In this document: piece after piece, positions 24,621-34,216 of the stretch | Layout of the letters: each line of letters starts with the position of its first letter | How positions within the stretch are numbered: the first letter of the stretch is position 1 | Origin: JBDHWG01 sp046328525 | GTDB lineage: Bacteria; Chloroflexota; Anaerolineae; Epilineales; JAHCIE01 | Assembly: GCA_046328525.1 (NCBI GenBank) | Contig: JAXLWK010000003.1 | Span: 1,116,001-1,180,000, forward strand | Direction of reading: 5' to 3' | Length of the DNA stretch: 64,000 nt | The notes under the pieces: model-generated | Databases searched by the model: none | The model's input: the letters and a program-made list of their open reading frames with translations, nothing else | What the model was told of the DNA's origin: nothing | Program-made: the position numbers and the translations under genes

Positions 24621-27600
24621 ATGACACACGTAAGGACGATGGGCCGCAAGCGCCGGCTCTGCTTCGGCTCGTTAGTTGGCGTGACGTTACTGTCGCTGCT
24701 CACCCTCGTCTTCGGCATCGGGTCGCCAGCGTCGGTCGCGGCGATGGGCGAGCCGACGGCGAATCTTTTTGTGCGCGATAGCCTTGCATCCCCGGCGGCG
24801 AACCTGTTCGTCACCAACACCCAGGACAGCGGCGCCGGCTCCCTGCGCCAGGCGATTCTCGACGCGAACAGCAGCGGCGTCCCCGATGCCATTGTCTTTA
24901 GCATCCCCGCCACCGACCCCGGCTGCGCCTCAAGTGTCTGCGCCATCCAGCCTCTAACCCCCCTGCCGGACATCACCAGCCAGGTGACCATTGACGGCTA
25001 CACCCAGCCGGGCGCGTCTCGAAACACCCTCTCCATCGGCAGCAACGCCGTCCTGAAAGTCGAGCTGAGCGGGGCACGGCTCTCGAACGCCAGCGGCCTG
25101 AACATCCGCAGCAGGGGGAGCGGCAGCGTCGTGCGCGGCCTGATGATCACGGGCTTCAGCACCACCGGCCAGGCCGGCGTCCTTGTCAGCGACGCCTCCA
25201 ACGTCGTCGTCGCCGGTAGCTACCTCGGTGTGGACGCGACAGGCCGCACGGCCAGGCCGAACTGGCAGGCCATTCGCATCCTCTGCCCCAGCTGCAACGA
25301 TACGACGAGCGTGGCCGGGAATGTGGTCGGCGGGACGACGCCAGCGGATCGCAATGTGATCGCCGGCAACACCAACGCCGGCGTTTATGTCAACGGCGTG
25401 ACGGGCGCAAGTACCGTCGCCGTCCAGGGCAGCTACATCGGTGTGGATGCGTCGGGCATCGCCGCCCTGGCGAACGGCGACAGCGGCGTCTGGCTGGACA
25501 AGGCGCAGGGCGTGACAATTGGCGGCGCGGCGGCGGGCGCGGGCAACGTTGTGTCCGGTAACCGCGCCAACGGCATCCACATCCAGGACCTCGGCCCGAA
25601 TCTCGTGCAGGGCAACTTCGTCGGCGCCGATGCGACCGGCGGGGCCGCCCTCGCCAACGGCGAGCAGGGTATTTTCCTGGAGGACGCCTTCGGGATCACC
25701 ATCGGCGGAACAACGGCCGGGGCGCGAAACGTCGTGTCCGGCAATACCGCCCACGGCATCGAGCTGTGGGATGTGCGCTCGTCGGGCAACGTCATCCTCG
25801 GCAACACCATCGGCGCGAATGTCGCCGGCCTGCCGATCCTCGCCAACGGCCGCTGCGGCGTCTTCATCCACGCGGGCGCGGGCCAGCCGCTAAGTATCGG
25901 CGGAACGACGTACCAGGGCAACATCGTCGGCGGCACGAACGCCGGCGAGGGCAACCTCATCGCCGGCAACCGCTGCGCGGCGGTGGCGCTCCAGGACGCC
26001 GGCGCCATCGGCGCCCAGATTCGCGGCAACTCCATCTTCGCCAACGGCGGCCTGGGCATAGACCTGGGCCTCAACGGACCGGACACGAACGATTTCGGCG
26101 ACGCCGCCTCCGGGCCGCAGGCCGGCCCGAACCGCCTCCAGAACTCGCCTGTTCTGTACGCCGCTGTGGTGGATCCGGTCAAGGGGAAGACGATTGTCAA
26201 TGGGTTGTTCACCAGCACCCCGGGCACGACCTTCCGGCTCGACTTCTACGCCAGCGATCGGTGCGACGCCTCGGGCTACGGGCCGGGCAAGACCTACCTG
26301 GGCAGCACGACGGCCAGCACATCTGACGGCGCCAAAGGCTCGTTCTCGGTCTCTTACCCGACCGCCCTGCCCGAAGGCAATGTGGTGACGGCGACGCTGA
26401 CCCACCCTGATGGCAGCACGTCGGAGTTCTCGGCGTGCGCGCGGGTCGAAGCGAACAACACGAGCTGGCCCAGGGCCGTGCCCCTGACTCTGTCTGCGCC
26501 CAAGACCAACGTGAGCGCCTCGACGACCCAGTACCTGGACCGCCTCGGCCAGTCGCGCTGGTTCAAGGTCGCCGTTCAGCCGGGCAGCAAGATCGTGGTG
26601 ACGCTCACGGGCGCGGCCGGCGATAGCCTACCCGCCGACTATGACCTGACCCTGTATAAGGACGTCGCCAAAGCCTACTCGACGCTGACGTCGCCGGCGG
26701 ACCTGGTGCGCCTGAACGTGGAGAGCGCGCCCGATGCCTTCTCCAACCCGGATGCCTTCTCCAACCCGGACGCCTTCTCCAACCCGGACGCCTTCTCCAA
26801 CCCGGACGCCTTCTCCAACCCGGATGCCTTCTCCAACCCGGACGCCTTCTCCAACCCGGACGCCTTCTCCAACCCGGACGCCTTCTCCAACCCGGACGCC
26901 TTCTCTAACCCGGATGCCTTCTCTAACCCGGATGCCTTCTCTAACCCGGATGCCTTCTCTAACCCGGATGCCTTCTCTAACCCGGACGCTTTCTCTAACC
27001 CGGACGCCTTCTCTAACCCAGAGGCGTTCTCGAGCGCGCAACAGCGCAGCCTGATCGGCGTCTCGGCCCATCGCGGGACAGTCTCAGAGCAGATTACCCT
27101 CAACACCTGGAACAACAGCGGAACCTTCTTCGTTCGCGTCAAAGGCCGCAACGGTGTCTTCGACCGCGGCCAGCCCTTCCGCCTCAACGTCAACCTGCTG
27201 ACGGGCCAGTGCGCCAACGTTGACCCTACGCTGCCGGCCGGCAGCCTGCCGTCGCCCGCCGGCGGGTACAAGACCATCATTCTGCGCGACATGACGCGGA
27301 TGCCAGGGTCGGCCGACGACAAAAGCGTGCTGCAAGACCGCCTGACGAAGCTGGCGGCGCGGCCTGAGGTCAAGGGCGTTATCGTGGACATCAACGGCGA
27401 CGCGCGCGTTGGCGCGGCCCGCGTACAGGCGGAGAACAACCCCGGCTGCCCCTACGCCGCGAATCTCCTGGCCTACGCCATCAAGGACATTGTTGACCGC
27501 TACCGCCTCACCAACCCCATCGAGTACGTCGTCCTGGTCGGCAACGACAGCGTGATTCCGTTCTTCCGCTACGCGGACCCCTCGCCGATCTCGAAGGAAT

Positions 27601-30470
27601 CCGAGTACGTGCCGCCGGTGCGGGACGATACCCTGTCCCAGGCCAGCCTGAAGCTGGACTACGTTCTGTCGCAGGACACGTATGGCGCGAAGACGGAAAT
27701 CTCGCTCCAGGACAGCACGCTGCCGCTGCCCGATCTCGCCGTCGGTCGGCTCGTGGAAACAGCCGGTGAAGCGGCGACGATGATTGACGCCTACATGACG
27801 GCGCCGAGTGGCATTGTCCAGCCCAAGTCGGCGTTCATCTCCGGCTACGGCTTCCTGGAAGACGGCGCCAAGGAGGTGCAGAAGGAGCTAACGGCGGGAC
27901 TAGGAAGCGCCTCGAAGGTGGACACCCTCATCTCGCCGGCGACCATGCCGCCCTCGAACCCAAACTCGTGGACCGCCCAGCAGCTCATGGCCCAGTTCCT
28001 CGGCGTGCGCCACGACCTGGTCTACCTGGCCGGCCACTTTAGCGGCTCCTCGGCCCTGGCCGCCGACTACAATACGCGCATGCTTACCTCGGATGTGGCG
28101 ACGTCGTCCCTCGACATGCGCAACATGATCATCTACAGCACCGGTTGCCACTCGAGCTACAACACGGTGGACACGGACTCTGTGCCCGATGTGACTGTGG
28201 ATCTCGATTGGCCCCAGGTCATGGCGCGCAAGGGCGCTCTGCTCATCGGCGGCACCGGCTACCAGTATGGCGACGTGGACCTGATGGAGTACGGTGAGCG
28301 TCTGTATCTCAACGTGACTAAGGAGCTTCGCGCGGGCGGAACCGTCCCCGTCGGCAAGGCGCTGGTGCGCGCCAAGCAGGATTACCTGTCGGCGTCGGGC
28401 GTCGAGATAGACGGCGTGGTCAAGAAGACGCTCTTGATCTCGACGCTCTTCGGCCTGCCGATGCTCAGTGTGCAGGGTCTGACGCCGGGCGCCGGGGTGA
28501 CGCTGCCGCCGGTCGTTGGGGCGACGACGCCGGTCGCCAGTGGGCCGGGCGCCGACCTGGGCCTTAAGACGGCGGACGTCAGTTTCCCGCGACCCGGCGA
28601 TCCACCCCTGGCGACGGCCATGACAAAGCCCATCTCAACCACGACGCAAATCTCAGGCACGACCGGCAGCTTGCTGACGGCCACCTACTACCGCGGCAAG
28701 AACGACTCGGTGAACCGGCCCGGCCAGCCCATCATGCCCTTGGACGCCTACAACGTCAGCGCGCCGGGCAACCTGAAGGGCGGCGCGCTGCGCGGAGTGG
28801 GCTTCCGGGGCGGCTCCTACACCGATACCGGCGGCATCTTCCCGCTGGTGAGCGCGCCGGTCACGGAACTCCCCGGCGTCCGCCCCGCGTTCCGCTCCTC
28901 GGTGTTCTTCCCCGTCGAGCCGTGGACCGTCAACTACTACGACGCCCTGACCAATCCCAGCGGCGGTACGACAAGCCTGATGCTGACGCCAGCCCAGTTC
29001 CAATCCGACTCGCACACGTCCATCTACGGCACGATGCGGACGTTCAATTCCATGTCCTTCCGCCTCTTCTATAGCGCGAATATCGGCCCGGCGGCGCAGG
29101 GGGCCGCGCCGGCCATTGCCCAGGTCGCCGCCAACGTGGCGCCGACGGGCGACCGTGTCGCCTTCCAGGTGCACGCCAGCGACCCCATTTCCGGCGTCCA
29201 GAGCGTCTGGGTCACCTACACCGCTCTGCACGGCCCGTGGGCCGGGCAGTGGCAGTCGCTCGACCTGACCCAGAGCCAGCTCGAGCCCGCGACATGGGCC
29301 GGCTCCGTCGCCCTCAACGGGACGCCGCCGAGCGATATTCGATACATGGTGCAGGCAGTCAACGGCATTGGCCTGGTGACACTGGTCTCCAACGAGGGCC
29401 GCTTCTTCTACCTGGGCGTAGACCCCGGCGACCCGGCCGGCCCCGCCGCCCAGCCCACGTCTCTCACGCTGGTCGCGCCGCCCGCGTCGGCCGCCTATGG
29501 GACGACGGTGACGCTGAAAGCGGTGCTGACAAGCAACGGCGCGCCCGTGCCGAACCAGGTAGTGCAGATGAGCCTGGCCGGGCAGAGCTTCGAAGGCGTC
29601 ACCGACGCCAACGGCTCGGTGATCAGCCCCAGCGGACAGCAGGGCGTGTCGTTCGCTGTTCTGGCGAAGCCCGGCGACTATCTCATTCAGGCGTCTTTCG
29701 CCGGATCGCCGGCGTATGCTGCGTCTGCCGCTAGCGCGCCGTTGACTCTGACCAAGCAGAACACGAGCCTGACCCTCAGCTCCAGCACCGTTACGGCTCC
29801 GTCCGGCTCGGCGTGGTCCATGGCAGCCAACCTGCTCGATAGCCAGGGCCGCAGCGTGCGCGGCCGCAGTGTCGTCTTCGTTCTTAGCGGACCGAAGGGC
29901 ACATTCGTCCAAACGGTGATTACCGACTACAAGGGCCGCGCGCCGCTGGCGCCGAACCCGCTCCCGGTTGGCACCTACAGCGTGGCGGCATACTTCGCGG
30001 GCACAATCCCCGTGCCGGACGGGCCGGTCGTCGTAGACGACACGTTCTACAACGCGGCGACGGCCGTCGGCCAGCTCCGCATCACGCCGGGCAACGCGCC
30101 GCCGACGGCCGTTGACGATTATGTCACCGTCAAGAGCGCCGTCTCGGCGACGATTGACGTGACCGTGAATGACTTCGACGTGGACGGCAACCTGAACAAG
30201 GCGTCCGTCACGATCACGCGCCCACCGTTGAATGGCAGCGCCGATGTAAACCCGACGACGGGCCTTGTGACTTACACGTCGAAGGCGGCCTACACGGGTG
30301 GCGACAGTTTCGTGTATCAGGTCTGCGATACAGGCTCGCCGCGCCTGTGTTCCCAGGCCGTCGCGTACATCACCGTCGTCAGCGCGAACACGTCGCTCAA
30401 GGTGTACCTGCCGCTGCTGTTGATTGAGGCGACATTCCAGAACGTAGCGCCCGGCCCGCTCACACCCTGA
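24621..30470 (+). CDS. Giant secreted protein: beta-helix, DAFSNP repeats, gingipain/caspase-like domain, Ig/cadherin-like domains
   Basis: 1,949 aa from ATG at 24621 (AGGGG 5 nt upstream; an in-frame GTG at 24573 overlaps the previous stop). A signal peptide (SLVGVTLLSLLTLVFGIG) precedes a CSLREA-like start (GAGSLRQAILDAN) and a right-handed beta-helix to about residue 500 with repeated GNVVSGN-type turns. Residues 705-800 are 16 DAFSNP repeats. A peptidase C25 (gingipain)-like region covers about 880-1280, with His1139 in YLAGHFSG and Cys1176 in YSTGCHSSY as the expected dyad. Two Ig-like domains and a cadherin-like domain (NAPPTAVDDYVTVKS) follow, then VYLPLLLIEA near the C-terminus. It probably acts at the cell surface. 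Protease activity is inferred from the dyad. Confidence 0.85.
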   Translation: MTHVRTMGRKRRLCFGSLVGVTLLSLLTLVFGIGSPASVAAMGEPTANLFVRDSLASPAANLFVTNTQDSGAGSLRQAILDANSSGVPDAIVFSIPATDPGCASSVCAIQPLTPLPDITSQVTIDGYTQPGASRNTLSIGSNAVLKVELSGARLSNASGLNIRSRGSGSVVRGLMITGFSTTGQAGVLVSDASNVVVAGSYLGVDATGRTARPNWQAIRILCPSCNDTTSVAGNVVGGTTPADRNVIAGNTNAGVYVNGVTGASTVAVQGSYIGVDASGIAALANGDSGVWLDKAQGVTIGGAAAGAGNVVSGNRANGIHIQDLGPNLVQGNFVGADATGGAALANGEQGIFLEDAFGITIGGTTAGARNVVSGNTAHGIELWDVRSSGNVILGNTIGANVAGLPILANGRCGVFIHAGAGQPLSIGGTTYQGNIVGGTNAGEGNLIAGNRCAAVALQDAGAIGAQIRGNSIFANGGLGIDLGLNGPDTNDFGDAASGPQAGPNRLQNSPVLYAAVVDPVKGKTIVNGLFTSTPGTTFRLDFYASDRCDASGYGPGKTYLGSTTASTSDGAKGSFSVSYPTALPEGNVVTATLTHPDGSTSEFSACARVEANNTSWPRAVPLTLSAPKTNVSASTTQYLDRLGQSRWFKVAVQPGSKIVVTLTGAAGDSLPADYDLTLYKDVAKAYSTLTSPADLVRLNVESAPDAFSNPDAFSNPDAFSNPDAFSNPDAFSNPDAFSNPDAFSNPDAFSNPDAFSNPDAFSNPDAFSNPDAFSNPDAFSNPDAFSNPDAFSNPDAFSNPEAFSSAQQRSLIGVSAHRGTVSEQITLNTWNNSGTFFVRVKGRNGVFDRGQPFRLNVNLLTGQCANVDPTLPAGSLPSPAGGYKTIILRDMTRMPGSADDKSVLQDRLTKLAARPEVKGVIVDINGDARVGAARVQAENNPGCPYAANLLAYAIKDIVDRYRLTNPIEYVVLVGNDSVIPFFRYADPSPISKESEYVPPVRDDTLSQASLKLDYVLSQDTYGAKTEISLQDSTLPLPDLAVGRLVETAGEAATMIDAYMTAPSGIVQPKSAFISGYGFLEDGAKEVQKELTAGLGSASKVDTLISPATMPPSNPNSWTAQQLMAQFLGVRHDLVYLAGHFSGSSALAADYNTRMLTSDVATSSLDMRNMIIYSTGCHSSYNTVDTDSVPDVTVDLDWPQVMARKGALLIGGTGYQYGDVDLMEYGERLYLNVTKELRAGGTVPVGKALVRAKQDYLSASGVEIDGVVKKTLLISTLFGLPMLSVQGLTPGAGVTLPPVVGATTPVASGPGADLGLKTADVSFPRPGDPPLATAMTKPISTTTQISGTTGSLLTATYYRGKNDSVNRPGQPIMPLDAYNVSAPGNLKGGALRGVGFRGGSYTDTGGIFPLVSAPVTELPGVRPAFRSSVFFPVEPWTVNYYDALTNPSGGTTSLMLTPAQFQSDSHTSIYGTMRTFNSMSFRLFYSANIGPAAQGAAPAIAQVAANVAPTGDRVAFQVHASDPISGVQSVWVTYTALHGPWAGQWQSLDLTQSQLEPATWAGSVALNGTPPSDIRYMVQAVNGIGLVTLVSNEGRFFYLGVDPGDPAGPAAQPTSLTLVAPPASAAYGTTVTLKAVLTSNGAPVPNQVVQMSLAGQSFEGVTDANGSVISPSGQQGVSFAVLAKPGDYLIQASFAGSPAYAASAASAPLTLTKQNTSLTLSSSTVTAPSGSAWSMAANLLDSQGRSVRGRSVVFVLSGPKGTFVQTVITDYKGRAPLAPNPLPVGTYSVAAYFAGTIPVPDGPVVVDDTFYNAATAVGQLRITPGNAPPTAVDDYVTVKSAVSATIDVTVNDFDVDGNLNKASVTITRPPLNGSADVNPTTGLVTYTSKAAYTGGDSFVYQVCDTGSPRLCSQAVAYITVVSANTSLKVYLPLLLIEATFQNVAPGPLTP
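26733..27020. repeat. Sixteen in-frame 18-bp repeats coding DAFSNP
   Basis: Sixteen units of 18 bp, all coding exactly DAFSNP, followed by a degenerate EAFSSA. The first half uses TCC for Ser and the second half TCT, and GAT/GAC alternates, showing blockwise expansion. It joins the domain before (VRLNVESAP) to a beta-sandwich domain (NTWNNSGTFFVRVKGRNG). Confidence 0.95.
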
Positions 30471-30503
30471 CACGATCCCGCGGCGAACCTTCAACGAGGG
30501 CTT

Positions 30504-33500
30504 ATGGAGACATCAGCAGCCTACATCCCTATTGACCGCCGCCTGGCCCTGCAACGCGGCGCCGCTCTAGCGGAGCGGTCGAGCGGCGCGGCTCTGTTCG
30601 CAGACATCTCCGGCTTCACACCTCTGACGGAGGCGCTCGCCATCGAATTCGGGCCACAGCGCGGCGCGGAGGAGATGACCGGCTACCTGAACCAGATCTA
30701 CACCGCCCTCATCGCCGAGCTGTTCCGCTATGGCGGCAGCATCATCGGGTTCGCCGGTGACGGCATGACGTGCTGGCTTGACGGGGATGACGGACGGCGA
30801 GCCGTGGCGGCCGGGCTGGCGATGCAGGCGAGCATGAGTCGCTTCGGCGAAATCCGAACCCGCGCCGGCCGAGTCATTCCCCTGAGCGTCAAGGTGGGTA
30901 TCGCCGTTGGCCCCGTCCGGCGCTTCACCGTCGGCGATCCGACGTACCTCCTGCTTGACACAATGGTCGGGCATACCCTGGAACAGATGGCCGCGGCCGA
31001 GGAGCACGCAGAGCGGGGCGACGTCGTCCTGGACACGACGGCCTGGGAGGCGCTGGGCGACATTGTCACGGTGCGCGAGTGGCGCGAGGACGAAACGAGC
31101 GGCCAACGCTTCGCCGTCGTCAGCAGCCTCAACGCCGACGTCCCGCAGACCCCGTGGCCCGACCTGGACGACCGCGCGCGGAGCGACGAGCAGTGGACCC
31201 CCTGGCTGCTGCCGGCCGTGCGCCAGCGGCTGAGCATGGGCGAAGGCGAGTTCCTGGCGGAGCTGCGCCCGGCGGTGGCCCTGTTCCTCCGCTTCAGCGG
31301 CATTGACTACGATGACGACCCCGACGCGCCGGACAAGCTGAACCGCTTCGTGCGCGAGGTCGAGCAGATTCTGATGCGCTACGATGGCAGCTTCTTGCAG
31401 CTCACCATCGGCGACAAAGGCAGCTATCTCTACGCCGCCTTCGGCGCGCCCATCGCCCACGAGGACGACGCCGCCCGCGCCTGCGCCGCTGCGCTTGACC
31501 TGCAGGCGATGGCGCCGCGGCTCGGCTACCTTGATCCGCTCCAGATCGGCATCACCCAGGGGCGAATGCGCACCGGCGCGTATGGCAGCCAGTTGAGCCG
31601 CACCTACGGCGTCCTCGGCGACGTCGTAAACCTGTCGGCGCGCCTCATGTCCGCCGCGCCGACGGGCCAGATTCTCGTGAGTGAGATCACGCGGAGCGCC
31701 ACGGGCGACGCGTTCACCTGGGACAGCATGCCCAGCATCCGCGTGAAGGGCAAGAGCGAGCCGGTCGCGCTGTCGCGCCTGACCGGGCGCAAGGCATCCC
31801 AGGCGATGCGCCTCCAGGAGCCGCGCTACCGCGTCCCCATGGTCGGCCGCGCCGAGGAAGTCGCCATCGCCGAGCAAAAGCTACATCTGGCTCTCGACGG
31901 CAAGGGCCAGGTCGTCGGCATCACCGCCGAAGCGGGCATGGGCAAGTCACGCCTGGCGGCGGAGATCATTCACCGCGCCAACGACCTGGGACTGGCCGGG
32001 CTGGCCGGTGAGTGTCAGTCCTACGGCACGAACACGAGCTACCTGGTGTGGCAGGGCGTCTGGCGCGGCTTCTTCCGCCTCGACCCGACCGGCTCGGTCG
32101 AGGAACAGACGGCCGCCCTCGAGACGGAGCTGGGCCGCCTCGATCCCGCGCTGCTGCCCCGTCTGCCGCTGCTGGGGGCTGTGTTGAACCTGCCCATCCC
32201 CGACAACGACCTGACCGCCTCGCTCGACGCCAAGACGCGCAAGTCGGCCCTGGAGGGTCTGCTGGTCGAGTGTCTCCGCGCCCGCGCCAGCAGTCAGCCC
32301 TTGCTCATCGTCCTGGAGGACTGCCACTGGCTGGACCCGCTTTCGACCGACCTTATCGGCGCTGTCGGGCGCGCCATCGCCGACGTGCCCGTCCTTCTGC
32401 TCCTCGTCTACCGCCCGCGGGACCGCGAGCGACAGCCGCCGCTGCCGGTCGAGGGGTTGCCGTATTTCACGGAGCTGGCGCTGTCGAGTTTCAGCGCCGA
32501 GGAAGCCGAACGCCTGATTGACCTGAAGCTGAGGCAGTTTTTCGGCGAAGACGCCCAGGTGCCGGCGGATGTCGTCGGCGAGATCACGACGCGCGCGGCA
32601 GGCAACCCGTTCTATATCGAGGAGATCCTGAACTATCTGCGCTCGCTAGATATTGATCCGCGCGACGTCGAAGGCCTGCGGAAGGCGGACCTGCCCACGA
32701 GCATCTACAGCCTGATTCTGGCCCGCATTGACAAGCTCGACGGTCAGCAACAGGTTGCCATCCGGGTCGCCAGCGTTATCGGCCGGCTCTTCCCGGCGGC
32801 GATGCTGTGGGGCATCTCGCCCGATCTGCGCGACGTGCCGACGGTGCGGCGCGCGCTCGAACTGCTCAGCGAGCTGGAGCTGACACCCCTCGACACGCCC
32901 GATCCGGAGCTGACCTACCTCTTCAAGCACATCATGACCCAGCAGGTCGCCTACGAGACCCTGCCTTACGGGACGCGCGCCCTGCTCCACGGGCAGATCG
33001 GCCAGTACATCGAGACGACGTATGTCGACTCCCTCGACAGGTATCTCGACCTGCTGGCTTTCCACTACGACCGTAGCGCCAACGAGGCCAAGCGGCGCGA
33101 GTACCTGCTGCGCGCCGGCGTCGCCGCCCAGGCCGTGTACGCCAATGCCTCGGCGATAGATTACTACACGCGCGCCTTGCCGCTCCTCAGCCCCGACGAC
33201 CACCCCGGCGCCCTGCTTCGCCTGGGGCAGGTGCTGGACGTGGTGGGCGATTGGGAGCGGGCCGAGCATGACTACCGCGCTGCCCTGGCGGAGGCGGAAG
33301 GATTGGGCCAGGTTGCGATCCAGGGACAGAGTGAGTTTGCCCTGGGCGAGCTGCGGCGAAAGCAGAGCGAGTATGTGGAAGCCGAGGCCTGGTATAACCG
33401 ATCCCTCGCCACGTCCCAGGGTAGCGGAGACCTGGCCGGGGTAGCCCGCGCCACCATCGGGGCCGGCACCCTCGCCGCCCAACGGGGGGACTACGCGGCA

Positions 33501-34184
33501 GCCATGAGCCTGTATGAGGAAAGCCTGGCGCTGCGCCGACAGCTGAACGACTCAGCGAACATCGCCAATGTGCTCAACAATATGGGGATTGTGGCTCGTT
33601 TTCAAGGCGAGTACGGGCGCGCGCGATCACTCCATCAACAGGCCCTGGCGATTCGGCGTGACATCGGCGACAAGCGGGGCATTGGCTACTCCCTCATCAA
33701 CCTGGGTAACGTGGCGATTGACGAGCGGGCCTACGATGAGGCGAATGCGTGCTTGGTGGAAGCCCTGAAGGTCTGGCGCGAGGTCGGCGATCGGTATCTT
33801 ATCGCCAACACCCTGAATAACCTGGGCAACCTTGCCCGCGAGCAAGGCGACTACGGGAAGGCAGGCGAGGTGTACGGCGAGAGCCTGGCGATCAACCGCG
33901 ACCTGGGGGACAGGTGGGCCTTCGCCTATCTCCTGGAGGACATCGCGTGTCTTGCCGCCGCCCAGGGCCAGGCGGAGCGAGCCTTGCGGCTGGCCGGCGC
34001 GGCGTCCACCGTGCGCGAGGCCATCAACGCCCCGCTGTCCGACGCGGAGCGCGCGAAGCTAGACGCGCGGTTGGCGACGGCGCGCGAGGCGCTCGGCGGC
34101 GACACGGCAGCGCGGAGCTTCGATGCCGGCCGCGCCCTGACCGTGGAGCAGGCGAGCGCGGAGGCCCAGGCGGCGTCGCGGTAA
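30504..34184 (+). CDS. Class III adenylate/guanylate cyclase - AAA ATPase - TPR protein
   Basis: 1,226 aa, soluble. The first cyclase homology domain (about 25-210) has the metal residues in ALFADISGFTPLTEAL and IIGFAGDGMTCW. The second (about 245-430) is degenerate at the first site (ALFLRFSGIDYDD) but keeps GDKGSYLYAAFGAP and a nucleotide-site region VLGDVVNLSARLM. A STAND/AAA-type ATPase follows with Walker A ITAEAGMGKSRLAAE near residue 475 and Walker B LLIVLEDCHWLDP. The C-terminal ~350 residues are TPRs of the LATSQGSGDLAGVARATIGA type. It should make a cyclic nucleotide under control of an ATP-dependent sensor. It starts 33 bp after the giant surface protein gene. Confidence 0.9.
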   Translation: METSAAYIPIDRRLALQRGAALAERSSGAALFADISGFTPLTEALAIEFGPQRGAEEMTGYLNQIYTALIAELFRYGGSIIGFAGDGMTCWLDGDDGRRAVAAGLAMQASMSRFGEIRTRAGRVIPLSVKVGIAVGPVRRFTVGDPTYLLLDTMVGHTLEQMAAAEEHAERGDVVLDTTAWEALGDIVTVREWREDETSGQRFAVVSSLNADVPQTPWPDLDDRARSDEQWTPWLLPAVRQRLSMGEGEFLAELRPAVALFLRFSGIDYDDDPDAPDKLNRFVREVEQILMRYDGSFLQLTIGDKGSYLYAAFGAPIAHEDDAARACAAALDLQAMAPRLGYLDPLQIGITQGRMRTGAYGSQLSRTYGVLGDVVNLSARLMSAAPTGQILVSEITRSATGDAFTWDSMPSIRVKGKSEPVALSRLTGRKASQAMRLQEPRYRVPMVGRAEEVAIAEQKLHLALDGKGQVVGITAEAGMGKSRLAAEIIHRANDLGLAGLAGECQSYGTNTSYLVWQGVWRGFFRLDPTGSVEEQTAALETELGRLDPALLPRLPLLGAVLNLPIPDNDLTASLDAKTRKSALEGLLVECLRARASSQPLLIVLEDCHWLDPLSTDLIGAVGRAIADVPVLLLLVYRPRDRERQPPLPVEGLPYFTELALSSFSAEEAERLIDLKLRQFFGEDAQVPADVVGEITTRAAGNPFYIEEILNYLRSLDIDPRDVEGLRKADLPTSIYSLILARIDKLDGQQQVAIRVASVIGRLFPAAMLWGISPDLRDVPTVRRALELLSELELTPLDTPDPELTYLFKHIMTQQVAYETLPYGTRALLHGQIGQYIETTYVDSLDRYLDLLAFHYDRSANEAKRREYLLRAGVAAQAVYANASAIDYYTRALPLLSPDDHPGALLRLGQVLDVVGDWERAEHDYRAALAEAEGLGQVAIQGQSEFALGELRRKQSEYVEAEAWYNRSLATSQGSGDLAGVARATIGAGTLAAQRGDYAAAMSLYEESLALRRQLNDSANIANVLNNMGIVARFQGEYGRARSLHQQALAIRRDIGDKRGIGYSLINLGNVAIDERAYDEANACLVEALKVWREVGDRYLIANTLNNLGNLAREQGDYGKAGEVYGESLAINRDLGDRWAFAYLLEDIACLAAAQGQAERALRLAGAASTVREAINAPLSDAERAKLDARLATAREALGGDTAARSFDAGRALTVEQASAEAQAASR

Positions 34185-34216
34185 GATTATAACAGCGGTT
34201 CCGTGTGTGTCGGCGG

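Noticed and set aside
28653..30494. 613-residue open frame on the minus strand
   Set aside because: It is an antisense shadow of the giant surface protein gene in GC-rich DNA; its composition (Arg/His/Gly-rich) shows no domain and no ribosome site.
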